DNA of 51,603 nucleotides, taken from the NCBI GenBank assembly GCA_944324085.1, contig CALUUX010000034.1, positions 1 to 51,603 on the forward strand. Direction: 5' to 3'. Below, one piece after another: positions 27,454 to 35,242 of the stretch (position 1 is the first letter of the stretch; every line of letters starts with the position of its first letter). Source of the DNA: an uncultured Mailhella sp. (GTDB lineage Bacteria; Desulfobacterota; Desulfovibrionia; Desulfovibrionales; Desulfovibrionaceae). The position numbers and the translations under genes are program-made. Below the pieces are notes generated by a model. The model worked only from the letters and a program-made list of their open reading frames with translations. It did not search any database and was not told where the DNA came from.

Positions 27454-28641
27454 ATGAACGCTCAATGCTGTCGTACGCTCATTGACGAGCTGGCGCAGGG
27501 AAAACTGCCGGAACGGGAACGGCTGTCGGCGTTTATTGACGCGTGCGCTCCCGAGGCGTTTTCCGGCCCGGTGCCCGACGACGCCACCACGCTTGAGGCC
27601 GCATATCTTGCCGAGGCCGGCGTTCATGAAACAGTGTCCTCTTCCGACGCGTCCAGCGACGCGCTTCCCGAGGAGGAAGCGGAAGCTGTGCGCGAAGCGT
27701 TGTATTCGTTGGCCCGGAAACGCGCCGTGGAACATTTCGGCCGGCGCATTTATATCCGAGGGCTCATAGAAATTTCCAATATTTGCCGCCAGAACTGCCG
27801 GTATTGCGGCATACGGGCGGGCAACGCCCTGGCCGAGCGGTATCGGCTTTCCCCGGAGCAGATACTGGCCTGTTGCGAACACGGCTACGGACTGGGATTT
27901 CGCACGTTTGTTTTTCAAGGCGGCGAGGATCCCTGGTTTACCGATGAGCGTCTCGCGGACCTGGTGAGACGCGTCAAGTCCGAGTGGCCCGACTGCGCGG
28001 TGACGTTGTCGGTGGGAGAGCGGTCGTTGGCTTCTTATCGTCTTCTGAGAGAGGCGGGCGCCGATCGTTTTCTTTTGAGGCATGAAACCGCCGATCCCGC
28101 GCACTACGCCAAGCTGCATCCCGTCGCTCAGTCGTGGAGCAACCGCATGGCATGTCTGAGAAATCTCAAGGCTTGCGGTTATCAGACTGGCGCCGGGTTC
28201 ATGGTTGGTTCGCCGTGGCAGACGTCGGCGTGTCTTGCGGAAGATTTGCGCTTTCTGCACGATTTTCAGCCGGAAATGGTGGGAATAGGCCCTTTCATCC
28301 CTCACGCGCAGACGCCGTTTGCGCGTTTTCCCGCCGGAAGCGTGGAAAGAACGCTGGTCATGGTGGCCATGGTGAGGCTTCTTCTGCCTGCGGCCATGCT
28401 GCCTTCCACCACGGCTTTGGGCACGGCGGCCGGCGACGGACGCGAGCGAGGCATCCTGGCGGGCGCCAACGTGCTCATGCCGAATCTTTCGCCCAAAGAG
28501 GCGCGGGCCCTTTATCGCCTGTACAACAACAAGCTGTCCGAAGGCGCGGAATGCGCCGACAATCTTGCGGAACTTCGGGAGAGGATCCGGGCCGTGGGGT
28601 ATGAAATCGTCGTCGACAGAGGAGATTTCAGACCCTGCTGA
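27454..28641 (+). CDS. hydE: [FeFe]-hydrogenase maturase HydE (radical SAM)
   Basis: Radical SAM enzyme that helps assemble the H-cluster, acting on the organometallic precursor made by HydG. The CxxxCxxC cluster motif is at residues 111-118 (NICRQNCRYCGIR). FVFQGGEDPWF and LRHETADPAHYAKLHP match the family. At 395 residues it is longer than typical HydE (about 350): residues 35-78 form an Ala/Glu/Ser/Asp-rich segment before the barrel. The upstream regulator is 4 bases away and hydF follows. No hydG is present in the window. Confidence 0.93.
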   Translation: MNAQCCRTLIDELAQGKLPERERLSAFIDACAPEAFSGPVPDDATTLEAAYLAEAGVHETVSSSDASSDALPEEEAEAVREALYSLARKRAVEHFGRRIYIRGLIEISNICRQNCRYCGIRAGNALAERYRLSPEQILACCEHGYGLGFRTFVFQGGEDPWFTDERLADLVRRVKSEWPDCAVTLSVGERSLASYRLLREAGADRFLLRHETADPAHYAKLHPVAQSWSNRMACLRNLKACGYQTGAGFMVGSPWQTSACLAEDLRFLHDFQPEMVGIGPFIPHAQTPFARFPAGSVERTLVMVAMVRLLLPAAMLPSTTALGTAAGDGRERGILAGANVLMPNLSPKEARALYRLYNNKLSEGAECADNLAELRERIRAVGYEIVVDRGDFRPC

Positions 28642-28672
28642 GGTAGGCCGCAGTTCCGAAAAGGAGAAAATC

Positions 28673-29878
28673 ATGTCCGACACCATCAATGACACGCCGC
28701 GTTCCGGGCGTCTGCATATAGGCATATACGGCAGACGCAACGCGGGAAAATCTTCCCTTATCAACGCCATTACCGGTCATGATACGGCTATTGTTTCCGA
28801 TACGGCGGGAACGACCACGGATCCGGTGTACAAATCAATGGAGATTCACGGACTCGGACCGTGCGTGCTCATTGACACGGCGGGTTTCGACGACAGCGGT
28901 CCCATGGGAAAGCTGCGCGTGGACAAGACCCGTCTCGCTCTGGACAAAACCGATATCGCGCTGCTGGTGCTTGCCGGCGACGACATGACGGAGGAAAAAG
29001 CGTGGGCCGCGGAGCTCCGCGCCCGGAAGACGCCGTTCATCCCCGTGATTAATAAAATGGATGAACGGGATCCGGCTGAGCTGGAAACGTTCCGCGCGAC
29101 CGTGAGGGACGCGTTGGGGCAGGAGCCCGTAACGGTGAGCGCGCGTGAGGGCACCAACATGGCCGCGTTGCGCGAAGCTATGCTGCGTCTGGTTCCGGCG
29201 GACTGGGGGAAAATGGATCTTACGGGAAAGCTCTGCCAGGAAGGCGATCTGGTCATGCTGGTCATGCCGCAGGACATTCAGGCTCCTCAGGGACGCCTCA
29301 TTCTGCCGCAGGTTCAGGTCACGCGTGAGTTGCTGGACAAAAAATGCGTCATCGTCAGCTGCACGACCGATAAGATCGTTCCCGCGCTGAATTCGCTTTC
29401 CAAGCCTCCGCGACTCATCATCACGGATTCTCAGGTGTTCGCCGAGGTGTGGAAACATAAGCCCGCCGAGAGTCTGTTGACGTCTTTTTCCATTCTTATG
29501 GCTGGCTACAAAGGAGATATTGAAGAATTCATTCGCGGCGCGGCAGCCATAGACCGTCTGACGCCCCATTCCCATGTGCTTATCGCCGAGGCATGCACCC
29601 ACTCTCCTCTTGCTGAAGACATCGGCCGGGAAAAGATTCCGCGCAAGCTGCGTGCCCTGGTCGGGGAGACGCTTGACGTTCAGGTTGTGAGCGGAACGGA
29701 TTTTCCGGAGGATCTTACTCCGTATGATTTAATTATTCATTGCGGAGCCTGCATGTTCAATCGCACCTATATGTTGTCTCGCGTGCGCAGAGCCAGGGAG
29801 CAGGGGGTTCCGATCTGCAATTATGGCGTGGCTCTGGCCAAACTCACGGGCATTCTGGACAAGGTCGTTCACGCTTAA
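28673..29878 (+). CDS. hydF: [FeFe]-hydrogenase maturation GTPase HydF
   Basis: Scaffold GTPase that carries the 2Fe precursor of the H-cluster to apo-hydrogenase. From the ATG with AAGGAG upstream it has 401 residues. GTPase motifs: P-loop GRRNAGKSS (20-28), TTTDP switch, DTAGFDD and NKMD. The C-terminal cluster-binding residues are CTH and HCGAC (pattern CxH, then CxxC about 50 residues later), which carry the [4Fe-4S] site. The end of the gene is followed by a tRNA gene with its own promoter, so hydF is probably the last gene in the operon. Confidence 0.94.
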   Translation: MSDTINDTPRSGRLHIGIYGRRNAGKSSLINAITGHDTAIVSDTAGTTTDPVYKSMEIHGLGPCVLIDTAGFDDSGPMGKLRVDKTRLALDKTDIALLVLAGDDMTEEKAWAAELRARKTPFIPVINKMDERDPAELETFRATVRDALGQEPVTVSAREGTNMAALREAMLRLVPADWGKMDLTGKLCQEGDLVMLVMPQDIQAPQGRLILPQVQVTRELLDKKCVIVSCTTDKIVPALNSLSKPPRLIITDSQVFAEVWKHKPAESLLTSFSILMAGYKGDIEEFIRGAAAIDRLTPHSHVLIAEACTHSPLAEDIGREKIPRKLRALVGETLDVQVVSGTDFPEDLTPYDLIIHCGACMFNRTYMLSRVRRAREQGVPICNYGVALAKLTGILDKVVHA

Positions 29879-29982
29879 GGAATTCAGGGGGGCGCGTGAA
29901 CGCTTTCAGCGTGAGAACTCTTCCGAGTGCGCTTCGGCCGTCGCCTGTAGGTGATCTTTTCCAAAAAGCGGGAAGAAAACGC

Positions 29983-30011
29983 TTGCCTTTTGCATGAGGT
30001 CCGGCTATAGT
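29983..30011 (+). promoter_or_regulatory. Promoter of the tRNA-Pro gene
   Basis: TTGCCT, exactly 17 bases, then TATAGT: a strong housekeeping sigma-70 type promoter ending 12 bases before the tRNA 5' end. Confidence 0.8.
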
Positions 30012-30023
30012 CCCAAACATTGT

Positions 30024-30100
30024 CGGGATGTGGCTCAGTTTGGTAGAGTACAGCGTTCGGGACGCTGGGGTCGCTGGTTCAAATCCTGCCATCCCGACCA
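30024..30100 (+). tRNA. tRNA-Pro (anticodon CGG)
   Basis: A 77-base cloverleaf: acceptor CGGGATG/CATCCCG, D arm GGCTCAGTTTGGTAGAG, anticodon stem CAGCG/CGCTG with loop TTCGGGA giving anticodon CGG (reads CCG proline codons), variable region, T arm with GGTTCAAATCC, discriminator A and an encoded CCA. Recognition is by fold and by the proline-type acceptor starting with C. Confidence 0.97.
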
Positions 30101-30112
30101 TTCAGGAAACAG

Positions 30113-30141
30113 GCCTCCGAGGAAAACTCGGGGGCTTTTTT
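30113..30141 (+). terminator. Terminator of the tRNA-Pro gene
   Basis: A nine-pair stem (GCCTCCGAG with CTCGGGGGC, one G-U pair) is followed by six T, twelve bases after the tRNA 3' end. Confidence 0.87.
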
Positions 30142-30377
30142 CGTTAATCGTTTACGCGTTCATGATTCCGAAACAGGTATCCCCGGAAATTTGAGCGAGG
30201 GGCATGGCGTTGCAAGAACGTACGCCGAGGGGGCATCTACGCGCTTGTTTTTTTTGGGGGGGGGACTCGACGCTCAGTCGTTTCGGAGTTATCGTCCGCT
30301 CGCAAACAACATTTCTTCGAGGGAATGTCGCGGGAAGAGGGGGCGTCTGAAGACATTGAGCGCGTGATTGTTCTTTA
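30142..30377. other. Intergenic region with a T8-G9 homopolymer run
   Basis: No gene seen. Eight T (30248-30255) are followed directly by nine G (30256-30264). The rest is unremarkable intergenic sequence between the tRNA unit and the end of the leftward cupin gene. Confidence 0.4.
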
Positions 30378-30411
30378 AAAAGACGCCTTGCCTGTGAGCA
30401 AGGCGTCTTTT
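30378..30411 (-). terminator. Terminator after the cupin gene
   Basis: A perfect 14-bp stem (AAAAGACGCCTTGC with GCAAGGCGTCTTTT) with a 6-base loop; on the minus strand it ends in TTTTTAAAG. It lies 85 bases downstream of the cupin stop and could also stop rightward transcription. Confidence 0.72.
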
Positions 30412-30495
30412 AGAGTTTTCCGGGCGTGTTTCCAGACGTGTTGGGACGTCGGCGTACGACGTCGTTCCGGAAAAAGTGCTCGGCATTGAAGGCGG

Positions 30496-30873
30496 TTACA
30501 GCCAGCTCGGTTTGCTGTCGGACAGCGTGGCGTCGTTCATAGTGAACCCGTCGAGACTGCCGGCCTTGACCTGTACGCAGAGGAAGCGGAGAGGGCTGTT
30601 CGCCGCCGCGCTGATGCAGCGTTCCGCCGCTGGATCGACGCGGAAGCAGTCTCCAGTCTTTAGCGGACGCTCTTCGCCATCCAGATACAATTTTCCTTCG
30701 CCGTCCAGCACAAGATAAATTTCTTCATTTTGTTTATGGGCATGGACAAAGGGCACGGACGTGCCGGCAGGCAGCTGATTGCAGGATATTTCCGCGCCGG
30801 TGAGAGCGAGCGCGTCATGAAGTTCCGTCCGGGCTGAGGAAAAGTCAATGTTTGTAAGCGAATAGTTGGGCAT
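30496..30873 (-). CDS. Cupin-domain protein
   Basis: Single-domain beta-barrel of the Cupin_2 type, 125 residues; substrate unknown. The conserved cupin motifs are present: VHAHKQNEEIYLVLDGEGKL (split by the barrel turn) with metal-type histidines and glutamate, and PLKTGDCFRVDP. AAGGAG stands before the ATG. An operator-like palindrome lies 14 bases upstream, matching one before the marR gene on the same strand, so the cupin is probably a MarR target, for example in oxidative or aromatic-compound response. Confidence 0.87.
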   Translation of the reverse strand: MPNYSLTNIDFSSARTELHDALALTGAEISCNQLPAGTSVPFVHAHKQNEEIYLVLDGEGKLYLDGEERPLKTGDCFRVDPAAERCISAAANSPLRFLCVQVKAGSLDGFTMNDATLSDSKPSWL

Positions 30874-30886
30874 GACAGACTCCTTT

Positions 30887-30906
30887 TTAGTTTGTTATCG
30901 AACTAT
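30887..30906. promoter_or_regulatory. Candidate MarR operator upstream of the cupin gene
   Basis: An imperfect palindrome, TTAGTTTGTTATCGAACTA-type, sharing about 15 of 20 positions with the palindrome before the marR gene (31414-31433). Its position 14 bases before the cupin ATG fits repression by occlusion. Confidence 0.6.
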
Positions 30907-30984
30907 TAAGAAAAATATAACCATTGAAACGTTCAGCACATACGTCCTCGGCGAGATGAACGCGCGCACTCTTTGTCGTGCGCG

Positions 30985-31404
30985 TCAGTCATCCACGCAT
31001 TTGGCCAGGAGGCGTTCAAGCTGTTGAGCTTCTTCCTCGGTGAGCTTCGACAGAATTCGCTTTTGCAGACCGTCCGAAATGGCGTCAAAGGCTGGTCTGA
31101 GGGCCGCGCCTTTGGCGGTGAGTCGCACTCTGACTCCGCGAGAATCCCGGGGGTCGGGCAGACGTTCGACATAACCGTTGCGCTCCAGTTTGGCGACCAA
31201 TGCCGTAAGCGTGGATTTCGTTCGGCGCGCGTGAAGGGCAAGCTCGCTCATATTGCACTCGTTCGCTTCAAGAAGCTGATGAAGCACGTCGCCATGGCTG
31301 GGAGCGATGTCCCGAAGGCCTACTTTTTCCAGCTCGGCTAGAATGTAGGCGTTGCCGGCTTCACGCAGGCGGCTGGCATAGTTGAATATGGCTTGATGTT
31401 TCAT
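30985..31404 (-). CDS. MarR family transcriptional regulator
   Basis: Winged-helix dimeric repressor of 139 residues. Residues 50-95 hold the helix-turn-helix and wing: MSELALHARRTKSTLTALVAKLERNGYVERLPDP then DSRGVRVRLTAKG (split here), the standard MarR DR-x-R wing. The helices at both ends form the dimer interface. No Shine-Dalgarno sequence is seen before the ATG, and a perfect TTCGATATCGAA palindrome lies 14 bases upstream, pointing to autoregulation and perhaps a leaderless or very short-leader mRNA. It controls, or is cotranscribed ahead of, the cupin gene. Ligand unknown. Confidence 0.9.
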   Translation of the reverse strand: MKHQAIFNYASRLREAGNAYILAELEKVGLRDIAPSHGDVLHQLLEANECNMSELALHARRTKSTLTALVAKLERNGYVERLPDPRDSRGVRVRLTAKGAALRPAFDAISDGLQKRILSKLTEEEAQQLERLLAKCVDD

Positions 31405-31413
31405 GGAAAATAT

Positions 31414-31433
31414 TTAGTTCGATATCGAAATTA
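31414..31433. promoter_or_regulatory. Candidate MarR operator upstream of marR
   Basis: Contains the perfect 12-base palindrome TTCGATATCGAA (31418-31429) inside TTAGTTCGATATCGAAATTA, ten bases before the marR ATG. The near copy before the cupin gene supports a shared regulator. Confidence 0.65.
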
Positions 31434-31553
31434 TGTCAAGGAAAATGGTCACGGCCCTTTGGTTCTGACCGTGACCCTGGTTCCGGTTTTCTGCGAGGAG
31501 GCGGCAGAAACCGGCATCCGCAAGCGTTTGTTGCGGACTGAAACGTCGAATTT

Positions 31554-32426
31554 TTACTGCTTGTTTTTATTTTGCAGTCTGTCGCGCAGGATGATGGCCA
31601 GAAGATTCATGCCCACCACGAGGAAGATAAGCATGAGGGCCGTGCCGTATTGCAGAGGAAGGGTTTTCTCGATGTCCGTTCCAGACGTGGCGAGGATATA
31701 CATGTGGTAGGGCAGAGACATGACGGGGCTGAGCAGGGAGTCGGGCATGTGCGGCGTGAAATACACGGCCGCCGTGAACATGATGGCTCCGGTTTCTCCG
31801 GCGGCGCGGGCGAGGCCGAGAATGCAGCCGGTGAGCATGCCGGGAAAAGCGGCGGGAATGACCACGCGCAGAATGGTCTGCACTTTGGTGGCTCCCATGG
31901 CGAAAGAGGCTTCCCTCCAGGAATCGGGCACGCGTCTCAGAGATTCTTCGGCGGTGTTGATGATGATGGGCAGCGTGAGTATGGCCAGCGTGAGAATCCC
32001 GGAGATAAGACTGACGCCGAGTCCGAGAAACGTGACGAAAAAGGAAAGTCCGAACAGACCAAACACGATGGAAGGAACGCCGGCGAGATTGTTGATGCCG
32101 AAGCGGATATAATAGGTGAGACGGGAATGGCGGCTGTACTCATGAAGGTAGACGGCCGTGGCGACGCCGATGGGAAACACGATGATCATGGAGCCGAAAG
32201 CCAGCAGAAACGTTCCCACGATGCAGGGCATGATGCCGCCTTCCGTCATCATTTTTTGGGGATATTCCGTAAGGAACTCCCAGGAAAGGGCGGAAAAGCC
32301 GTTATAGGCGAGATAAAGGCATACGCCGGAAAGGGCCAGCACGTTGACGGCGGCCGAGGCGTGCAGCAGCCCGAACATCACGTTTTGAAGGCGCAGGCGA
32401 AACTGGTTGCGCGTTGCGGTATTCAT
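31554..32426 (-). CDS. pstA: Phosphate ABC transporter permease PstA
   Basis: Inner-membrane permease of the high-affinity phosphate importer. 290 residues from MNTATRNQFRLRLQNVMFG with six hydrophobic helices. The permease-family EAA loop is visible as SWREASFAMGATKVQTILRV (about 190-209), followed by LARAAGETGAIMFTA. It is 47 bases downstream of pstC on the minus strand. An in-frame extension to 32798 overlaps pstC and is rejected. Unlike the common order, pstB is not next; it lies in the rightward arm beyond phoR. Confidence 0.93.
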   Translation of the reverse strand: MNTATRNQFRLRLQNVMFGLLHASAAVNVLALSGVCLYLAYNGFSALSWEFLTEYPQKMMTEGGIMPCIVGTFLLAFGSMIIVFPIGVATAVYLHEYSRHSRLTYYIRFGINNLAGVPSIVFGLFGLSFFVTFLGLGVSLISGILTLAILTLPIIINTAEESLRRVPDSWREASFAMGATKVQTILRVVIPAAFPGMLTGCILGLARAAGETGAIMFTAAVYFTPHMPDSLLSPVMSLPYHMYILATSGTDIEKTLPLQYGTALMLIFLVVGMNLLAIILRDRLQNKNKQ

Positions 32427-32473
32427 GGTTTTTCTCTGAAGCGATGTTAAAGGACGGTTCCGTGCCTTCCTGG

Positions 32474-33352
32474 TTAGCAGCCGATGCCGGAATTTTTCTT
32501 TTCCGCGATGCGGAAGGCGGTGGCGTTGAAAATAAGCGTGAAGATGATGAGCACGATGCCCGTGGCGAAAAGAGCGTAGTAATGTTCGCTGTGGAAGGGG
32601 GCTTCCGCCATTTCCGCGGCGATGGAGGCGGGGATGGGACGCACGGAGTCGAACAGCGAAGTGGGAATGACGGCCGCGCCGCCGGCTACCATGAGAACGA
32701 CCATGGTTTCGCCGATGGAGCGCGACATGCCGAGCATGACCGCGGTGCCGATGCCGGAACTGGCCGCGGGAAGCACGACGCGGGTGAGGGTTTCCCACTT
32801 GGTTGCGCCGAGAGAAAGGGAGGCTTCGCGCAGCTCTCTGGGAACGGAGTAAATGGCGTCTTCAGCCACGGAGCAGATGATGGGCACGCTCATGAAAGCC
32901 AGCATGAGCCCGGCGTTGAGCAGGTTGAGGCCCGTGGACGCGCCGAGATAGTCCTGGAGAAAGGGAGCGACGACGACCATGCCGAAAAATCCGATAACCA
33001 CCGACGGCAGAGCGGCGAGCAGTTCGACAAAAGGCTTGACGATTCGTCTCATGCCGGGCCGGGCCACTTCCGAAAGATAAATGGCGGTGGCCACGCCGAG
33101 CGGAACGGCGATGACGGTTGCCAGCGCCATGACCGTAAGCGAACCCACGATAAGGGGCAGAATGCCGAATTCCATGGGATCGTCGGTGGGATACCAGCCC
33201 AGTCCGAACAAAAAGTCGGTGAGCGGGTAGAACTTGAAGAAGGGGATGCCGTCCAGCAGAAGAAAGAGAACTATTCCCCCCATAGAGAGAATGGAAAGCG
33301 TGGATACGCCGGCAAGCGTCCATTCCGTGAATCGTTCTTTGCGAGTTTTCAT
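32474..33352 (-). CDS. pstC: Phosphate ABC transporter permease PstC
   Basis: Second permease subunit, 292 residues, six helices. Landmarks: GIPFFKFYPLTDFLFG (the periplasmic loop typical of PstC), ALPSVVIGFFGMVVVAP, and the EAA loop LREASLSLGATKWETLTRVV followed by SRSIGETMVVLMVAG. It starts 178 bases after the pstS stop, a gap filled with a terminator and two hairpins, so its expression is probably set lower than that of pstS. Confidence 0.94.
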   Translation of the reverse strand: MKTRKERFTEWTLAGVSTLSILSMGGIVLFLLLDGIPFFKFYPLTDFLFGLGWYPTDDPMEFGILPLIVGSLTVMALATVIAVPLGVATAIYLSEVARPGMRRIVKPFVELLAALPSVVIGFFGMVVVAPFLQDYLGASTGLNLLNAGLMLAFMSVPIICSVAEDAIYSVPRELREASLSLGATKWETLTRVVLPAASSGIGTAVMLGMSRSIGETMVVLMVAGGAAVIPTSLFDSVRPIPASIAAEMAEAPFHSEHYYALFATGIVLIIFTLIFNATAFRIAEKKNSGIGC

Positions 33353-33371
33353 GCCTTGTCCGTGGAATACG

Positions 33372-33392
33372 AAAAAAGGGGGAAGCTCCCCC
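33372..33392 (-). terminator. Attenuating terminator between pstS and pstC
   Basis: On the minus strand GGGGGA and TCCCCC pair around a three-base loop and run into TTTTTT. It lies only 20 bases before the pstC start, so partial read-through is needed for pstCA. Confidence 0.7.
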
Positions 33393-33401
33393 GGTTGGGT
33401 C

Positions 33402-33456
33402 GGCTCCAGGAAGCGTCCGCCGAACTTTCAGCCTTCGGCGGAGCTTCTGGGGAGCC
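33402..33456 (-). promoter_or_regulatory. Long hairpin in the pstS-pstC gap
   Basis: Interrupted stem of three paired blocks (GGCTCC/GGAGCC, GAAGC/GCTTC, CCGCCGAA/TTCGGCGG) around a nine-base loop. It has no T-run of its own and may protect the pstS mRNA 3' end from exonucleases. Confidence 0.6.
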
Positions 33457-33480
33457 TGATCTCGTTGCAGACGTTTTCGG

Positions 33481-33518
33481 CGCGGCGGGACGATTTCTTC
33501 CGTCCCGGTTCAGCCGCG
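33481..33518 (-). promoter_or_regulatory. Second hairpin directly after pstS
   Basis: CGCGGC pairs with GCCGCG and, inside it, GGGACG with CGTCCC around ATTTCTTC, with an unpaired six bases on one side. It lies 12 bases after the pstS stop. Confidence 0.55.
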
Positions 33519-33530
33519 GAGAGAAGGCGT

Positions 33531-34349
33531 CTACTTGGCGAGCGGAATGTAGCCTGCCTTCAGGACATCCTGCTGGCCCAGCTTGGGATCAAGCATGAAA
33601 TCCATGAACTTCGCGGTGTTGCCGGCAGGTTTGCCGTTGGTGAACAGGTACAGGTCGCGGGAGAGAGGCCATTTCTTGGCGAGAGCGGTTTCCGCGGTGG
33701 CCTTGACGCCGCCGATGGAGAGGCCCTTGACGTTCTCATTCAGATACCCCATACCGATATAACCAATGGCATTGGGGTTGGTGGCGATGTTCTGAGCCAC
33801 GCCGCCGTTGCTGGCCTGCGTGAGAGCCTTGGGCATGACCTTGGCGTTCTTCATGACAAGTTCCTTCCAGCATTCATAGGTGCCGGAGGAGTTGTCGCGG
33901 TTGACGACCACGATGGTGTTGTCGGTGCCGCCCACTTCCTTCCAGTTGGTGATCTTGCCGGAGAAGATGTCGCGGAGCTGGTCTATGGAAAGATCCTTCA
34001 CGGGGTTCTTGGCGTTGACGATGGGCACAAGAGCGTCCACGGCGATGACGGTGCGGGTGAGTTCCATCTTCTTGCTGGCGGCGAGCTTGACTTCGCTGGG
34101 TTTCACGTCGCGGGAAGACATGGCCACGTCGGTGATGCCGTCGAGCAGGGACTTGATGCCGGTGCCGGAACCGCCGCCGGAGAGCACGATGGAAATGTCG
34201 GGGTAGCTCGCCATGAAGTGTTCGGAAGACTTCTGGATGATGGGGAGCACCGTGGTGGAACCGTTAATGGTGACGGATTCGGCGGCGTACGCCGGAGCGG
34301 CCGCGCACAGGGCGAGCAGGGCGCTCATGACAATGCTTTTGATCTTCAT
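33531..34349 (-). CDS. pstS: Phosphate-binding protein PstS
   Basis: Periplasmic receptor of the phosphate importer. 272 residues with signal peptide MKIKSIVMSALLALCAAAPA cleaved near AYA-AES. Phosphate-binding residues: INGSTTVLPI at the mature N-terminus, SGGGSGTGIKSLLDG and SSRDVKPSE, and NRDNSSGTYECW. AAGGAG precedes the ATG. It heads the leftward arm (pstS-pstC-pstA) and is divergent from phoB, so both arms probably respond to PhoB. Confidence 0.95.
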   Translation of the reverse strand: MKIKSIVMSALLALCAAAPAYAAESVTINGSTTVLPIIQKSSEHFMASYPDISIVLSGGGSGTGIKSLLDGITDVAMSSRDVKPSEVKLAASKKMELTRTVIAVDALVPIVNAKNPVKDLSIDQLRDIFSGKITNWKEVGGTDNTIVVVNRDNSSGTYECWKELVMKNAKVMPKALTQASNGGVAQNIATNPNAIGYIGMGYLNENVKGLSIGGVKATAETALAKKWPLSRDLYLFTNGKPAGNTAKFMDFMLDPKLGQQDVLKAGYIPLAK

Positions 34350-34550
34350 GGATCAGACTCCTTGTTTTGTCCGACGAACCATTCCGTCCGGACAGGTTGG
34401 AACTTAGAAAGGTATTGTTGCGTCAGTATATCTCGGAGATTAACTTTTTGTTTCATTCAACATGGCGTCAATTCACGATATTTTTATCAGAACGTAACAT
34501 TGGCTTCATACAGGAAGGCTACATACATTCGAAACTGAAAGGGGAAAACA
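34350..34550. promoter_or_regulatory. Divergent pstS/phoB promoter region
   Basis: The 201-base gap between the divergent phosphate operons is AT-richer than its surroundings. It must hold both promoters and presumably PhoB boxes. I do not see a convincing pair of Pho-box repeats of the E. coli type; a CATACA pair (34507, 34522) has the wrong spacing. Confidence 0.5.
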
Positions 34551-35240
34551 GTGGATAACAAACAGCCTGTCATACTGGTAGTTGAGGATGACGACGATAT
34601 CCGTGAACTGGTGGCCTTTTCTCTGGAAGAGGAAGGATACCATGTGGAACAGGCCGCTGACGGTCTTCGCGGACAGGAAATGGCTGAGACGTTGAAGCCG
34701 GATCTCATCATTCTTGATTTGATGTTGCCCGGCCGGGACGGTCTTTCCGTGTGTCGCGAGCTGAACAAGCACGCCGCGGAAAGCATGCCGTGTCCCATAT
34801 TGATGTTGACGGCGCGCGGCGAGGAAATGGACCGCATCATCGGCTTTGAATACGGAGCCGACGATTATGTCGTCAAACCGTTCAACATTCGCGAGCTGAT
34901 GCTGCGCGTGCGCGCCATTCTGCGTCGCCGCAATATGGATACCGGCAAACGAGTCATCACCAGGCACGGCGTCAGTCTCGATCAGCAGGGACGGAGGGTG
35001 TCCATCGATGGACGCACCCTGGAACTCACCGCGCTGGAATATCGTATTTTTGAGGACTTCTTCCTTAATGCGGGGCGCATTCGCACCCGCGAAGAGCTGC
35101 TCTCTTCCGTGTGGGGATACCAGTTCGAAGGATACGAACGAACGGTTGACGTGCATATAGCCCGCTTGCGGCGCAAGCTGGGAGACGCCGCCCAGTACCT
35201 GGAAACGGTGCGAGGCATGGGCTACCGCTATAAGGAATAG
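34551..35240 (+). CDS. phoB: Phosphate regulon response regulator PhoB
   Basis: OmpR-type response regulator for phosphate starvation. Receiver domain residues 7-120: acidic pocket EDDDD (12-16), phospho-acceptor Asp56 in IILDLMLPG, the LTARGEE switch and the VVKPF lysine. The C-terminal winged helix (about 130-229) shows LTALEYRIFEDFFLN, RTREELLSSVWG and the recognition region RTVDVHIARLRRKLG. It is divergent from pstS and followed two bases later by phoR, so the call as PhoB is context-supported. Confidence 0.94.
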   Translation: MDNKQPVILVVEDDDDIRELVAFSLEEEGYHVEQAADGLRGQEMAETLKPDLIILDLMLPGRDGLSVCRELNKHAAESMPCPILMLTARGEEMDRIIGFEYGADDYVVKPFNIRELMLRVRAILRRRNMDTGKRVITRHGVSLDQQGRRVSIDGRTLELTALEYRIFEDFFLNAGRIRTREELLSSVWGYQFEGYERTVDVHIARLRRKLGDAAQYLETVRGMGYRYKE

Positions 35241-35242
35241 TC

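Noticed and set aside
30256..30264. G9 run as a phase-variation switch
   Set aside because: It is not inside a reading frame and not positioned in a promoter spacer that I can identify.
34350..34550. PhoB boxes between pstS and phoB
   Set aside because: Expected from biology, but I found no pair of 7-base repeats with 4-base spacing close enough to the consensus to list as sites.
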